Source: Deltaproteobacteria bacterium (GTDB lineage: Bacteria > Myxococcota_A > UBA9160 > UBA4427). Taken from it: 32,636 nucleotides of DNA. Below the pieces are notes generated by a model. The model saw only the letters and a list, made by a program, of their open reading frames with translations. It searched no databases and was not told where the DNA came from. Numbering within the stretch: the first letter of the stretch is position 1; every line of letters begins with the position of its first letter. Positions 16,478 to 24,423 of the stretch are shown here, piece by piece. Location: assembly GCA_002709835.1 (NCBI GenBank), contig PAQX01000010.1:1-32636 (forward strand), read 5' to 3'. The position numbers and the translations under genes were made by a program.

Positions 16478-16815
16478 ATGGAAGATGCGATCTCGCCCGA
16501 CCCTTCCAGACTGACCGACCTCGCCGAGCAGCTCGACCGGCTGATGGCCGCGCCGACCGGGAAGCCGACCCTTGTCCATCTCGACGTGATGGGGATCGGC
16601 TGGCCGATCCATGTCTTCTTCGCGTGGCCGGGGTCGACTACGACTTCGTCCGCCTGAGCCTGCTCGAATGGTCGGCCTGGGGGCCTGACGGCCGCTTTTT
16701 CCTGAAGTCTCGGGTCCGCAACGGGCAGGAGCCGACCACCTGGATCCCCCCTCCGGGCTTCGGCATCGCGCTGACGACACCGGAAGAGACCGCCGGTCTC
16801 ACGTCCGTCCGTTAG
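16478..16815 (+). pseudogene. Frameshifted glutathione S-transferase-like remnant
   Basis: From ATG 16478 the frame gives KPTLVHLDVMGIGWPIHVFFAW, like the βαβ thioredoxin start of GST-type proteins. The sense then moves to the next frame at about 16624: AGVDYDFVRLSLLEW, then NGQEPTTW. One extra G in the TGGCCGGGG run (TGG-GCC-GGG) would join both halves into one about 112-residue reading frame, which is still shorter than a full GST (about 200) and lacks the helical C-terminal domain. So it is probably a decayed gene, or a base error in an already short gene. The GST assignment is tentative. Confidence 0.45.
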
Positions 16816-16973
16816 TCCCCTGCCGCCGGCGGCCGAGAGAGATCGAGACCGACCCGCCTTCCGAATTCCCTGCCGCAACCCAGGATCACGTCCTACACCG
16901 AGCGAAGCGCCGAGGTGGAATGGGTATGCCACACTCCTCGTCCCGAATGTACTCGGCCGATTTGGAGACCCTC

Positions 16974-17063
16974 ATGGCGCGTGACGCCACAGCCAGCCGA
17001 CACGCGACCGATTCGCCGTTCCCCTTCGCGAGCGCGTCGAAGAAACCGGTGGCCGCGCGATGA
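16974..17063 (+). CDS. Possible 29-residue leader ORF coupled to the DUF2889 gene
   Basis: ATG 16974 has GGAG 6 bases upstream and opens a 29-codon frame rich in Ala, Ser and Arg. Its TGA overlaps the ATG of the next gene (ATGA at 17060-17063). The DUF2889 gene has no ribosome-binding site of its own in front of that ATG, so a translated short ORF would explain how it is started. No homology recognised. In this G+C-rich DNA a chance short frame is quite possible. Confidence 0.35.
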   Translation: MARDATASRHATDSPFPFASASKKPVAAR

Positions 17064-17848
17064 GGGAGCGAAGGGCATACGGGACGGGCTGCTATCGCCG
17101 CCGCATCGAGCTGGCCGCGACCGATACCGAAGCGAGGGGCGAGCTCGGCGATGACTTTCATCACTTCACTGTGGAGATCGCGCACGATGACGAACGGGTC
17201 ACGGTGATCGAGGGCGCCCCTCACCGGATACCGTGGACCACCTGCCCCGGAGCCCTCGCCCCCCTCCAGCAGATGAAGGAGGCCGGGCTCGGGGCTTCGG
17301 TCCTGGATCTCGTACGACACACGCCCCCGAAGGCCCAGTGCACCCATCTCCACGACCTGAGCTGTCTGACGATCGCTCACGCCGGCCGCGTCGTGTCCGG
17401 CGGTGCCGCAGAACGGCGCTACGACGTCGTCGTCCCCGATCGCGTCGAGCGACGCGCAGAGTGCTACGTCGAGGTCGACGGCAACGAGGTCCTTCGCTGG
17501 TCCCTCGAAGGGCTCCGGATCCTTTGCGCTTCGGACGAAGACTTCGAAACGCACTCGATCGGCTCGAAGTCCTTCCGAGAGGTCCTCGCGAGCCGGTCGA
17601 CGCCCGATGCAACCGAGGCGGCGTGGATCCTCCAGCGCGCCGTCTTCATCGGTCTCGGGCGGCAGCACGACTTCGACGCCATGAAGACCGCCCGTGAGTT
17701 CGCCCGCGAAGTCGGGGGCGGCTGCCACGCCTTCGCCCCTGAGCGACTGGATCAAGGACTGCGCGCTCTCGGCAACGCCCACGACTTTTCGGACGCCCCC
17801 GACACGATCCTCTCCCAGCCGCGCAATCATCCATTTCGGGCGCGTTAG
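17060..17848 (+). CDS. DUF2889 protein
   Basis: 262 residues. The pattern YRRRIELAATDTEARGELGDDFHHFTVEIAHDDERVTVIEG, then PWTTCPGALAPLQQM and CTHLHDLSCLTIAHA, is the DUF2889 signature (conserved DDFHHF, a Cys in TTCPGA and C-x-H-x-H-D-L). The His, Cys and Asp residues suggest a metal site, but no function is established. No signal peptide or membrane helix. Homologues often lie near aromatic or steroid degradation genes. The ATG overlaps the TGA of a 29-codon frame. A 429-base spacer follows. Confidence 0.85.
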   Translation: MRERRAYGTGCYRRRIELAATDTEARGELGDDFHHFTVEIAHDDERVTVIEGAPHRIPWTTCPGALAPLQQMKEAGLGASVLDLVRHTPPKAQCTHLHDLSCLTIAHAGRVVSGGAAERRYDVVVPDRVERRAECYVEVDGNEVLRWSLEGLRILCASDEDFETHSIGSKSFREVLASRSTPDATEAAWILQRAVFIGLGRQHDFDAMKTAREFAREVGGGCHAFAPERLDQGLRALGNAHDFSDAPDTILSQPRNHPFRAR

Positions 17849-18277
17849 GCGTTCGCCTCGTCCCCATTCTAGAAGCGGCTCGGATTCCAGCGTTCCTTCC
17901 TCTCCGGAGGCATTCCCCGGAAGGCCGTGCGCTCGATCAGAGGCGCCTCCTGGCAAGAGCGCCCGCGAGGGGACGGGATCAGCGCGTGGTCGATCCGGTT
18001 CGTCGCCGGGCCACCGGGTTCTCCTGCTCGGCGAGAAGAGAAAAAGGCTTTTTTTTCAATGCCTTACACAGAGGCGGGCACGGCCTCCCCGACACCCGGC
18101 GCGTCGAAACGGAAACGTCCGGCCGCGACCGGCGCTCCACGATCGGTTCACTCTGCCGTAACAGCTTCATCACGTTGTCACACGGATGCCACATCCCCCG
18201 GCCAAGATTGCGCCCGTGCTGCTGCGAGTCCCCCATCGCGGTTTCGAGCACGACCGAATCTTCAAGGAGGTGGAATC
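17849..18277. other. Long intergenic region before the porin gene
   Basis: No gene is visible. It contains an A/T-rich island at 18038-18057 (five A, GGC, eight T), very unlike the surrounding base composition, a set of four 7-base direct repeats at 18153-18192, and the strong ribosome-binding site AAGGAGG at 18264-18270. Open frames crossing it extend the porin frame upstream but look non-coding (Arg/Ser-rich). Confidence 0.6.
18153..18192 (+). promoter_or_regulatory. Pho-box-like ladder of four 7-base repeats at 11-base spacing
   Basis: CTGCCGT (18153), GCTTCAT (18164), TTGTCAC (18175) and ATGCCAC (18186) are spaced exactly 11 bases apart. Against the PhoB half-site CTGTCAT/C they match at 5, 4, 6 and 5 of 7 positions. 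PhoB binds such tandem half-sites, one per helix turn. Placed 86 bases before a phosphate-selective-type porin gene, it suggests phosphate-starvation control. No convincing -10 was found after it. Confidence 0.42.
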
Positions 18278-19759
18278 GTGATTCCCTTTACGTTGCGACG
18301 GGTCGCAGCTTTCGCGCTCTCGTTCGCGCTTTTCGCAGCCCCGGCGGTCGCCGAAGACGGCGCCCCCAAGCTGCTCGACGTCCTGCTCGAGAATGGCTCG
18401 ATCACTCAGGAACAGTACGACGCGCTCTCGATCGACACGGACGCGGCTGCAGAAACCGAGACGGAGTCTTCCGATCTTCCGCCGGTCTCCGCCGGTCACG
18501 ATCACGGGGAAGACGATCTGACCGCTCGAATCGACGCGGCGGTGCGAGCGGCCATTTCCGAAAACCTCGGCGTGAAGGCCAGCTACGGCAAGAAGGGCTT
18601 CCGCCTCGAGACCGCCGACGGCAACTTCCAGACGAATCTTCAATGGCGGGCTCAGTTCCGACTGACCTGGCCGACCCGGAGCGACCCGCGCAACGTCGCG
18701 AGCTTCGGCGGACAGGAAGAGCTCACCTTCCAGGCTCGGCGTCTCCGCATGAAGATCGGTGGCCACGGCTACCGCCCCTGGCTCAAGTACTACTTCGAGG
18801 TCGACCTCGAGCCGACCCGCACCACTTCGGGGGGCAGCTCCGACACCCGCGTGATCGACTGGCGGATCGACATCGCCAAGTACAAGAAGATCGCGCTCCG
18901 CATCGGTCAGTGGAAGATCGACTACAACCGCGAGCGTGTGGACTCCTCGGGTCGACAGCAGTTCGTCGAGCGCTCGATCGTCAACCGCGTGTTCACCATC
19001 GACCGTCAGGTCGGCGTCAGCCTTCGCGGGCGTCTCTTCGAAGGCACCCCCGGCGACCTCCGCTACTTCTTCGGCGTCTTCACCGGTGAAGGACGTGGCG
19101 TCGCGAACGACGATGACGACGTCATGTACGCCGCGCGGCTCCAGTGGAACTTCCTCGGTCGCGACCTCAAGCTCCGCCAGACCGACGTCGAACGCACCGA
19201 GAAGCCCACCGGCTCCCTCTCGTTCGGCTTCGCCGAGCACACCGGTCGCTGCACCCGTTGGTCCTCGAGTGGCTGCGGAAACCTGCAGGCGTTCAGCGCC
19301 CCCGGCGGCTCGGTAGACGGCCAATTCACCGTCACGCAGGCGACCCAGGGCTTCGCCTTCAAGCATCAGGGTCTCTCGATCCAGCAGGAATTCCACTGGA
19401 AGCGCGTGCGCGACCGGGCCCAGCTGACCGACGGAACGAAGGACACCGACTACTGGGGCGGCTACGCCCAGGCCGGTTATTTCTGGAACGAACTCTTCGA
19501 CTTCGTCCCGGAAGAACTCGAACTCGCCTTCCGGTACGCGATCGTCCGCGAGCCCGAGCAGAACGCCACGGCGAACCTGCTTCGATCCCAGACGCGTCAG
19601 GAGTTCACGGGGGCGGCCAACTGGTTCTTCGACGGCCACAACAACAAGGTCACGCTTGACTACTCCTACCTGACCCTCGACAACGACAACAACACGGCGA
19701 TCATCTACGGCAACACGCAAGACCACCGTGTTCGCCTGCAGTGGGACATCTCGTTCTAG
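18278..19759 (+). CDS. Outer-membrane porin of the phosphate-selective OprO/OprP family
   Basis: 493 residues. GTG 18278 is chosen because AAGGAGG lies 7 bases before it and a clean signal peptide follows (RR, then AAFALSFALFAAPAVA, cleavage before EDG). A short SLT-like N-terminal helix with LDVLLENGSITQEQYDAL is common in this family. The mature part has alternating barrel strands such as QTNLQWRAQFRLTW, RRLRMKIGGHGYRPWLKYYFEVDLE, RIGQWKIDYNRERVDSS and YSYLTLDNDN, ending in RLQWDISF with the C-terminal Phe that outer-membrane β-barrels need. Family members form trimeric anion channels; the name does not guarantee phosphate selectivity. It is a single-gene unit with its own terminator. Confidence 0.88.
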   Translation: MIPFTLRRVAAFALSFALFAAPAVAEDGAPKLLDVLLENGSITQEQYDALSIDTDAAAETETESSDLPPVSAGHDHGEDDLTARIDAAVRAAISENLGVKASYGKKGFRLETADGNFQTNLQWRAQFRLTWPTRSDPRNVASFGGQEELTFQARRLRMKIGGHGYRPWLKYYFEVDLEPTRTTSGGSSDTRVIDWRIDIAKYKKIALRIGQWKIDYNRERVDSSGRQQFVERSIVNRVFTIDRQVGVSLRGRLFEGTPGDLRYFFGVFTGEGRGVANDDDDVMYAARLQWNFLGRDLKLRQTDVERTEKPTGSLSFGFAEHTGRCTRWSSSGCGNLQAFSAPGGSVDGQFTVTQATQGFAFKHQGLSIQQEFHWKRVRDRAQLTDGTKDTDYWGGYAQAGYFWNELFDFVPEELELAFRYAIVREPEQNATANLLRSQTRQEFTGAANWFFDGHNNKVTLDYSYLTLDNDNNTAIIYGNTQDHRVRLQWDISF

Positions 19760-19801
19760 TCGGACCGACTTCGTGGGCGGCGGGGCCGCCTTCGAACTAC
19801 G

Positions 19802-19836
19802 CGGCCCGCCGAGCACAGACTCGGCGGGCCGTTTTT
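19802..19836 (+). terminator. Rho-independent terminator of the porin gene
   Basis: An 11-base perfect stem, CGGCCCGCCGA at 19802-19812 and TCGGCGGGCCG at 19821-19831, with an 8-base loop and then TTTTT. It sits 42 bases after the porin stop. No T-run on the other side, so it works for the plus strand only. Confidence 0.92.
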
Positions 19837-19863
19837 CGTTCCGCGGGCTGAATCCGCCTGCGT

Positions 19864-21921
19864 CTACTCTTTCGCCTCGTGCCAGATCGGCGAGGTCCAC
19901 GCCATCTCCTGGACCGTCTGCGGGTAGGAGCCGTCGCTGCACACCGCGGGGCGTTCGGACTCCGGCAGCCGCAGGCAGTCGAAGACGCTCCAGCGGGCCG
20001 ACGGGTTCTCGACCGCGCGCACGTAGTAGTAGGTCGAATTCGACGGGTCGAAGTCCTCGTCCCGGTAGACTGCGCAGAGGCTGTCGTGGCCCTCGCCGCT
20101 TCGCTCGCCGGTCGAAAGATCGACACTCGCATCGCTGGGGCCGCCGGAGAGCACGATCACCTGCGCCCGGCGCTGGCCTTCTTCATCGATCCAGCCCTTG
20201 ACGAGCTGAAGCTGCTGGAGCGGAGCGCCCATTCGCGACGGATCCCGGGTGGCCGTCGCCACGAAGACCGGCTTCGCGTCGGCAGACGCGGGTGCCGACA
20301 GATCGCCGCCCATCGGAACACCGCCAGCGTACCCCGCTTCGACCATGTCCGTCCGATCACAGAGATCCGCATCGTAGTCCCAGCCGCCGAAGAAGCGCGG
20401 AGTGATACGCGGCCCCGACGTACCGAAGGTCTCGCGGCGCAGCATGGCGTCGAAGATCGCGTCCCGGGAGTTCTCTACGGCCCAGACGCCGGCGAGGCCA
20501 CCGGGGTTGCCATCGATCCCGCTGGTCAGGAGACCCGGCTGGAGCCGCTCCTGCGGCGTCGATTCGACCGACACGTGCCCGCGCCAGTCCGCTTCGTCGA
20601 CCGCGCCGGGCGTCGCCGCATGTGTATCCGTCGCAGCCACGACACCGAGCTTGACCGAGTTGATCCCGATCGCGTCCGCTTCTTCGAGACCGACGAGCAG
20701 ACCGGAGCGGAGATAGTCGGTCGCGTCGACACAGCCCGCACCGAGCATGCCGTAGCTCCCGATCTCGCCCTCGCCGCACTCCTGCGTGACCTCACGGGCT
20801 TCGCCGAGGGCCAGGTTCCCGCTCTCGTCCACGTTGGTCACGCCGTAGACCTCTTCGCGCCCGATGAAGCGGACGGCCTCGACGTCGCAGAGCTCGTCGG
20901 GCGCGCCGAGCACGCTCGACAGACCGTTGATGCACTCGGAGGCGCCCTTGTGCTGGAAGATCTCCATGATCGGCTCGCGCTGCTGGCGCTTCGCCGCGTA
21001 GGCGCGGCGGTTCTCGATCGTCGGCGCGAGGCGCATGTAGGGCGCCATCCGGCCATTCGCGAGGTTCGAATTGTGCGGGATGGTCAGATACTCGCAGCCA
21101 TCGGCCTCGAGGCAGGCCGCGTCGAGTCCTTCCCAGAGCGCGCTGTCGTAGGGGGCGTCGACGTAGGAGACCGGGAAGGGCGGGACGTTGCCGTTCCGGA
21201 AGATGACGTTGCGGTGATAGTTCGAGGTGCCCGGCGTTCCGGTGTACTCGTAGGCCTTGAGGCTCGTGAAAGTGCAGGCAGCGCTCCGGTCGTACGCCGC
21301 TTCCGCAGCGTCCCCGAGTCGCTTCCAGGGGTCCCGCGCCCAGTCGCGGCACAGCTGACCCTCTTGCCCGCAGACCTGCGGGAGTCGCGCCGGGTTCTCG
21401 GTCGTGATCACCTGGCCGAAAAGCATCATGCCCGTCCGCTCATCGCTCCGGGCCTGCTGGCAGAACGCGGCGTCGTAGCGCGGCGACTCGGGATCGCGGC
21501 AGAGGCGGCGCTCACCGAGGAACTCGCCGTGATCGGTGACGGCCAGGAAATCGAGGGGGCGATCGATCGCGAAAGACCCGACCGGCTTCCCCTTCTCGAT
21601 CGGCCAGAAATCGATCGCCTCCCCCTTCGCATACCGGTAGGCGTCCTCCGGCGTGGCCCCGATCGTGTTCGCCGCCGCGTCGAAGGAGAGCTCGGTATGG
21701 ACGTGAAGATCTCCGAAGAGCGGCAGCCGGTTCGGGGTGTAGTGGTCGCAGGGCGCCCGCTCTTCGGTGTACCGGACGAGACGCGCATCTTCTTCGGCGC
21801 CGGTAGACGCTTCCGGGGCGAAGGCGGAAGGGGACGCGGGTTCCGGCGATTCGCCGCACGCGAGCGCGGACAGGGCCGCGGTCAGTACCAGGAGGAAGGC
21901 GCGGCGCGTTCGAAAAGACAT
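19864..21921 (-). CDS. DUF3604 protein, probable lipoprotein
   Basis: 685 residues from ATG 21921. The N-terminus is a hydrophobic signal ending ALSALAC, a usable though imperfect lipobox with Cys22. The DUF3604 domain follows: LPLFGDLHVHTELSFDA (His73 and His75, like the metal site of PHP-type phosphoesterases), FLAVTDHGEFLGE, YEYTGTPGTSNYHRNVIFRN, TIPHNSNLANG and MEIFQHKGASEC, with VVAATDTHAATPG near the C-terminal part. Members are large exported proteins of unknown activity; the metal motifs suggest a hydrolase. The frame stays open for 535 more codons upstream, but that part is antisense to other genes and lacks homology. Confidence 0.88.
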   Translation of the reverse strand: MSFRTRRAFLLVLTAALSALACGESPEPASPSAFAPEASTGAEEDARLVRYTEERAPCDHYTPNRLPLFGDLHVHTELSFDAAANTIGATPEDAYRYAKGEAIDFWPIEKGKPVGSFAIDRPLDFLAVTDHGEFLGERRLCRDPESPRYDAAFCQQARSDERTGMMLFGQVITTENPARLPQVCGQEGQLCRDWARDPWKRLGDAAEAAYDRSAACTFTSLKAYEYTGTPGTSNYHRNVIFRNGNVPPFPVSYVDAPYDSALWEGLDAACLEADGCEYLTIPHNSNLANGRMAPYMRLAPTIENRRAYAAKRQQREPIMEIFQHKGASECINGLSSVLGAPDELCDVEAVRFIGREEVYGVTNVDESGNLALGEAREVTQECGEGEIGSYGMLGAGCVDATDYLRSGLLVGLEEADAIGINSVKLGVVAATDTHAATPGAVDEADWRGHVSVESTPQERLQPGLLTSGIDGNPGGLAGVWAVENSRDAIFDAMLRRETFGTSGPRITPRFFGGWDYDADLCDRTDMVEAGYAGGVPMGGDLSAPASADAKPVFVATATRDPSRMGAPLQQLQLVKGWIDEEGQRRAQVIVLSGGPSDASVDLSTGERSGEGHDSLCAVYRDEDFDPSNSTYYYVRAVENPSARWSVFDCLRLPESERPAVCSDGSYPQTVQEMAWTSPIWHEAKE

Positions 21922-22179
21922 GGGCTCTCCCAGGCGGACGGCGTCGGGGGAAGCATGCCCCCTCCCCCGGATCGCCGTCCGAATTGGACGCTCGACGGTA
22001 GCGTGCGGCGCGCGCGACCGTCGGGACGCCCGGTTCCGATCCCAGGCGCGAGTTCGCTCACGCTCGCGACGCAGTCTGGCGCTCCTTCGCAAGGCCGACT
22101 CGTGAGCGAGGACGGCGGGGCAGGTATATGCCGGCGGCACGCAAGATGAATCGATGATCGATCGCCGAGGAGCCCAGCG

Positions 22180-22605
22180 ATGTCGGAAGGATCCAACCAA
22201 CAGGCGGGAGGGTACACCTGCGGCGACATCCGCTTCACCCTCGACCGGGACGCCGTCTCGGGGCAGTCGCATTGCCACTGCCGCGACTGCCAGCAGGCCA
22301 CCGGAAGCGCGTTCGCGACCTTCTGCTTCGTCCCCGACGCGGGCTTCCACGCCGAAGCGGGGGAGCCGAAGGGCTTCATGGTCCCCGGTTCGAGTGGCGA
22401 CGGCGTCACGCGATATTTCTGCGGCGAGTGCGGCTCCCAGCTCTACAGCGAAGTCGGCGTGATGCCCGGCGTGAAATTCGCGAAGGCCGACGTCCTCGAC
22501 GATGCCTCCTGGATGTCGCCGCAGTCGGCGTTCTGGTGCGATACGGCCCAGCCGTGGGTCGCGATGCCGGAAGGGGTCGCGAAGATCGCGAAGAACCCCG
22601 GCTAG
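22180..22605 (+). CDS. GFA/CENP-V-fold zinc protein (glutathione-dependent formaldehyde-activating enzyme family)
   Basis: 141 residues. GGYTCGDIRFTL, SHCHCRDCQQATGSAF and RYFCGECGSQLYSE give the Cys pattern of the Mss4-like GFA domain (C, CxCxxC and CxxC zinc ligands). GAGGAG stands before the ATG. Classic GFA binds glutathione and formaldehyde; most small relatives are uncharacterised. A formaldehyde link to the nearby amine dehydrogenase would matter only if that enzyme oxidised methylamine, which I think is less likely than aromatic amines. It is divergent from DUF3604 across 258 bases. Confidence 0.85.
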   Translation: MSEGSNQQAGGYTCGDIRFTLDRDAVSGQSHCHCRDCQQATGSAFATFCFVPDAGFHAEAGEPKGFMVPGSSGDGVTRYFCGECGSQLYSEVGVMPGVKFAKADVLDDASWMSPQSAFWCDTAQPWVAMPEGVAKIAKNPG

Positions 22606-22881
22606 GCCTCGGCGCAGGGGGGCCGCTTCCGCCTCTCTCCACACCCGGCGACCGATACAGCGGGGCCTGTCGCCCCGCGCCCCACCGTGGTCTCCGGCCG
22701 CGGCCACCTGGACGGAATCCTCCAAGTTTCCGAAACCACTCGCCTTTCGCGGCGCCCGAAAAGACCCTCGGTCCGCTCGCGAACCTCCAAAGGAGGGGAG
22801 ACAAGCGACCCCCGCTGCGGTTATCCTCCCGGCCGTCCAGACCCCCCTTCCGCATCCGATCCTTTTGAGGAGATCCGCGCC

Positions 22882-23475
22882 ATGGAATCGACGCGCGTCC
22901 GGTCGTCCATCGTCTTCGCCCTTCTGATCGCCGTCCTGCTGCCGCTCACCGGCTGCGGGGACGACGGGACGGAACGCTTCGAATCCGAAGAGACCCGCGC
23001 GATCCGCGAGAAGGTGCGTGCCGAGATGGCGCAAGAGCGCCTCGAGCGGATCGGCAACCGCCTTACCGAGATGAACGAGAGCCTCGCGAACTCGCCGAAC
23101 GCTTTCGCGCTCTCCGCTGGCGAAGCCGTCGCAGAGGAAGAAGAGGCCTCCGCGGGCATCAGCCTCGCGAGCGGCGAATCGGTTTACGGCGCCAACTGCT
23201 CGAGCTGCCACGGGGCCCGCGGTCAGGGCGACGGTCCGCTCTCCACCGGCCTTCGGCCGACGCCGGCCAAGCACGCGGACGGTGTCTACATGAACGCGCT
23301 CTCGAACGACCACATCTACAGGGTGATCTCCGAGGGCGGCGCGGCCGTCGGCAAGTCCTCGATGATGGCACCCTGGGGCTCGAGCCTCTCGAACGACGAG
23401 ATCAACAGCCTGATCGTCTTCATCCGCACCCTCGCGGATCCGCCCTACTCCGGCCCGGTTCCCGGCGAATCCTAG
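22882..23475 (+). CDS. Monohaem cytochrome c lipoprotein
   Basis: 197 residues from ATG 22882 (GAGGAG upstream). A signal with lipobox LTGC (Cys25) is followed by a charged, probably helical or coiled-coil spacer (residues 30-75, Glu/Arg-rich). The cytochrome domain has haem motif CSSCH at 106-110 and the likely axial Met in SSMMAPWG (161 or 162). It would be held at the membrane with the haem reaching into the periplasm. It is convergent with the amine-dehydrogenase operon, only 16 bases between stop codons. No azurin or amicyanin gene is visible, so it is a candidate electron acceptor or relay for that enzyme. The 276 bases upstream hold no gene. Confidence 0.88.
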   Translation: MESTRVRSSIVFALLIAVLLPLTGCGDDGTERFESEETRAIREKVRAEMAQERLERIGNRLTEMNESLANSPNAFALSAGEAVAEEEEASAGISLASGESVYGANCSSCHGARGQGDGPLSTGLRPTPAKHADGVYMNALSNDHIYRVISEGGAAVGKSSMMAPWGSSLSNDEINSLIVFIRTLADPPYSGPVPGES

Positions 23476-23491
23476 ATCGGCCCGACGCCGC

Positions 23492-23872
23492 CTAACGAGG
23501 AACTGGCCGCGCGCCGACCGGGTCAAGGAAAGGGCGCCGGCGAAGCGCCTCTACTTCTGCCGCGTCGAAGGCGTCGAGGTCGTCGACCCCCGACATCTCC
23601 GTGAGGACGAAGTTGAGCAGGCGCGCTAGCGCTTCGCTCTCGACCGGCGCCTGCGCGACGCCGGGAACGCGGACCAGATACTCGCGGCCGCCCGGTGCCG
23701 CGACGAGCGGGGCGAGCTCGTGGAGGTCCGGCACGAACTCCGCCGCGCCATGGCCGTCCGGACCGTGGCACCCCGAGCAGTGCAGCTGGAACGCTTCCCG
23801 TGCCGGAATCTCCGCCCGGGCGGGGGGGCTCGCGAGAAGCGCGAGCAAGATCGCGCCGACGGCGCGTCGCAC
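23492..23872 (-). CDS. Small periplasmic monohaem cytochrome c of the amine-dehydrogenase operon (orf-2-like)
   Basis: 126 residues with a GTG start and a Sec signal (RRAVGAILLALLASPPARA, cut before EIP). CSGCHGPDGHG at 32-36 binds the haem; a candidate axial Met is in LTEMSGV. Its start lies 2 bases after the small-subunit stop, so it is the last gene of the operon. In the Alcaligenes faecalis aau cluster a small periplasmic monohaem cytochrome gene (orf-2) directly follows aauA, the same arrangement. A role passing electrons from the TTQ enzyme is inferred from position. Confidence 0.85.
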   Translation of the reverse strand: MRRAVGAILLALLASPPARAEIPAREAFQLHCSGCHGPDGHGAAEFVPDLHELAPLVAAPGGREYLVRVPGVAQAPVESEALARLLNFVLTEMSGVDDLDAFDAAEVEALRRRPFLDPVGARPVPR

Positions 23873-23874
23873 GC

Positions 23875-24423
23875 CTACTGCTCCGGCTGCGCTTCAGTCG
23901 CCTGACCGACGACGAGCGCGACGGAACAATGGTAGGCCTGGGACTTCGCGCCGGCGCACCAGTTGATGTCGTTGCTCCGGTACCAGTGGTATTCTGGCCG
24001 ATCGCCTTCGTTCCGGTTGCAGCCGCAGCGGCCGCAGTAGCCCTTGCCGCAGCAATCGTTGTACGAGATCACGTAATCCTTGCCGTCCGCCGGATTCTGG
24101 CAGGTGCCGATCCAGGTGACGGGCGACATCTCGGTCCCGGGCGGACAGGCGGTCGCGCTCCCGCCGCAGCAGGCGCAAAGGAAGCCGTCGACCGCGCAGT
24201 GACGCCAGTAGTCGCATTTCGTCGGGTCGCCTTCGTCACCCGGAACGTCTTCGACGGGCACCGGGACCCGGGGCGACTGTGCCGACGCCCGTTCGACCGG
24301 AAGCAGTGGCATCGCAGCCGCGCCTACGAGGAGCGCTCCGAAGCGGGAGAGCAGCGATCGGCGGCTCGTATTCCGCGCGAGCCCACGCGTGAGTCTCTCG
24401 AAGCCTCCGTCGAATCCGCTCAT
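23875..24423 (-). CDS. aauA: TTQ amine dehydrogenase small (light) subunit, aromatic amine dehydrogenase type (MauA/AauA)
   Basis: 182 residues. The long signal has a twin-arginine pattern (TSRRSLLSRFG, cut after ASA at about 48). The quinone-forming Trp pair is W104 (SPVTWIGTC) and W155 (NDINWCAG). Their spacing of 51 equals that of both known TTQ enzymes (57/108 in methylamine, 109/160 in aromatic amine dehydrogenase). The catalytic Asp falls at 123, 19 residues after the first Trp, as known. There are 14 Cys in the mature chain: the CACC and CCGKGYCGRC clusters match the aromatic enzyme, while Paracoccus methylamine dehydrogenase has 12. It oxidises primary amines to aldehydes plus ammonia in the periplasm. 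Start overlaps the aauD stop (ATGA). Confidence 0.93.
   Translation of the reverse strand: MSGFDGGFERLTRGLARNTSRRSLLSRFGALLVGAAAMPLLPVERASAQSPRVPVPVEDVPGDEGDPTKCDYWRHCAVDGFLCACCGGSATACPPGTEMSPVTWIGTCQNPADGKDYVISYNDCCGKGYCGRCGCNRNEGDRPEYHWYRSNDINWCAGAKSQAYHCSVALVVGQATEAQPEQ

Noticed and set aside
18038..18057. A-run and T-run around GGC as a terminator for the DUF2889 gene
   Set aside because: The stem would be five A-T pairs with a 3-base loop, too weak. The A/T island is still odd and is noted in the intergenic entry.
19879..22149. 756-codon plus-strand frame opposite the DUF3604 gene
   Set aside because: Shadow of the real gene; the translation has no domain and is dominated by Arg, Ala, Asp and Val.
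21922..23526. Reading frame on the minus strand that stays open for 535 codons upstream of the DUF3604 start, making a 1220-codon frame
   Set aside because: It is antisense to the GFA and cytochrome genes, is rich in Arg/Gly/Ala with no recognisable motif, and the DUF3604 protein has its own signal peptide at 21921. Long spurious frames are common at this G+C content.
22180..24423. Formaldehyde pathway made of GFA protein plus methylamine dehydrogenase
   Set aside because: The small subunit looks like the aromatic amine type, the GFA gene is on the other strand, and the GFA fold is not specific to formaldehyde.
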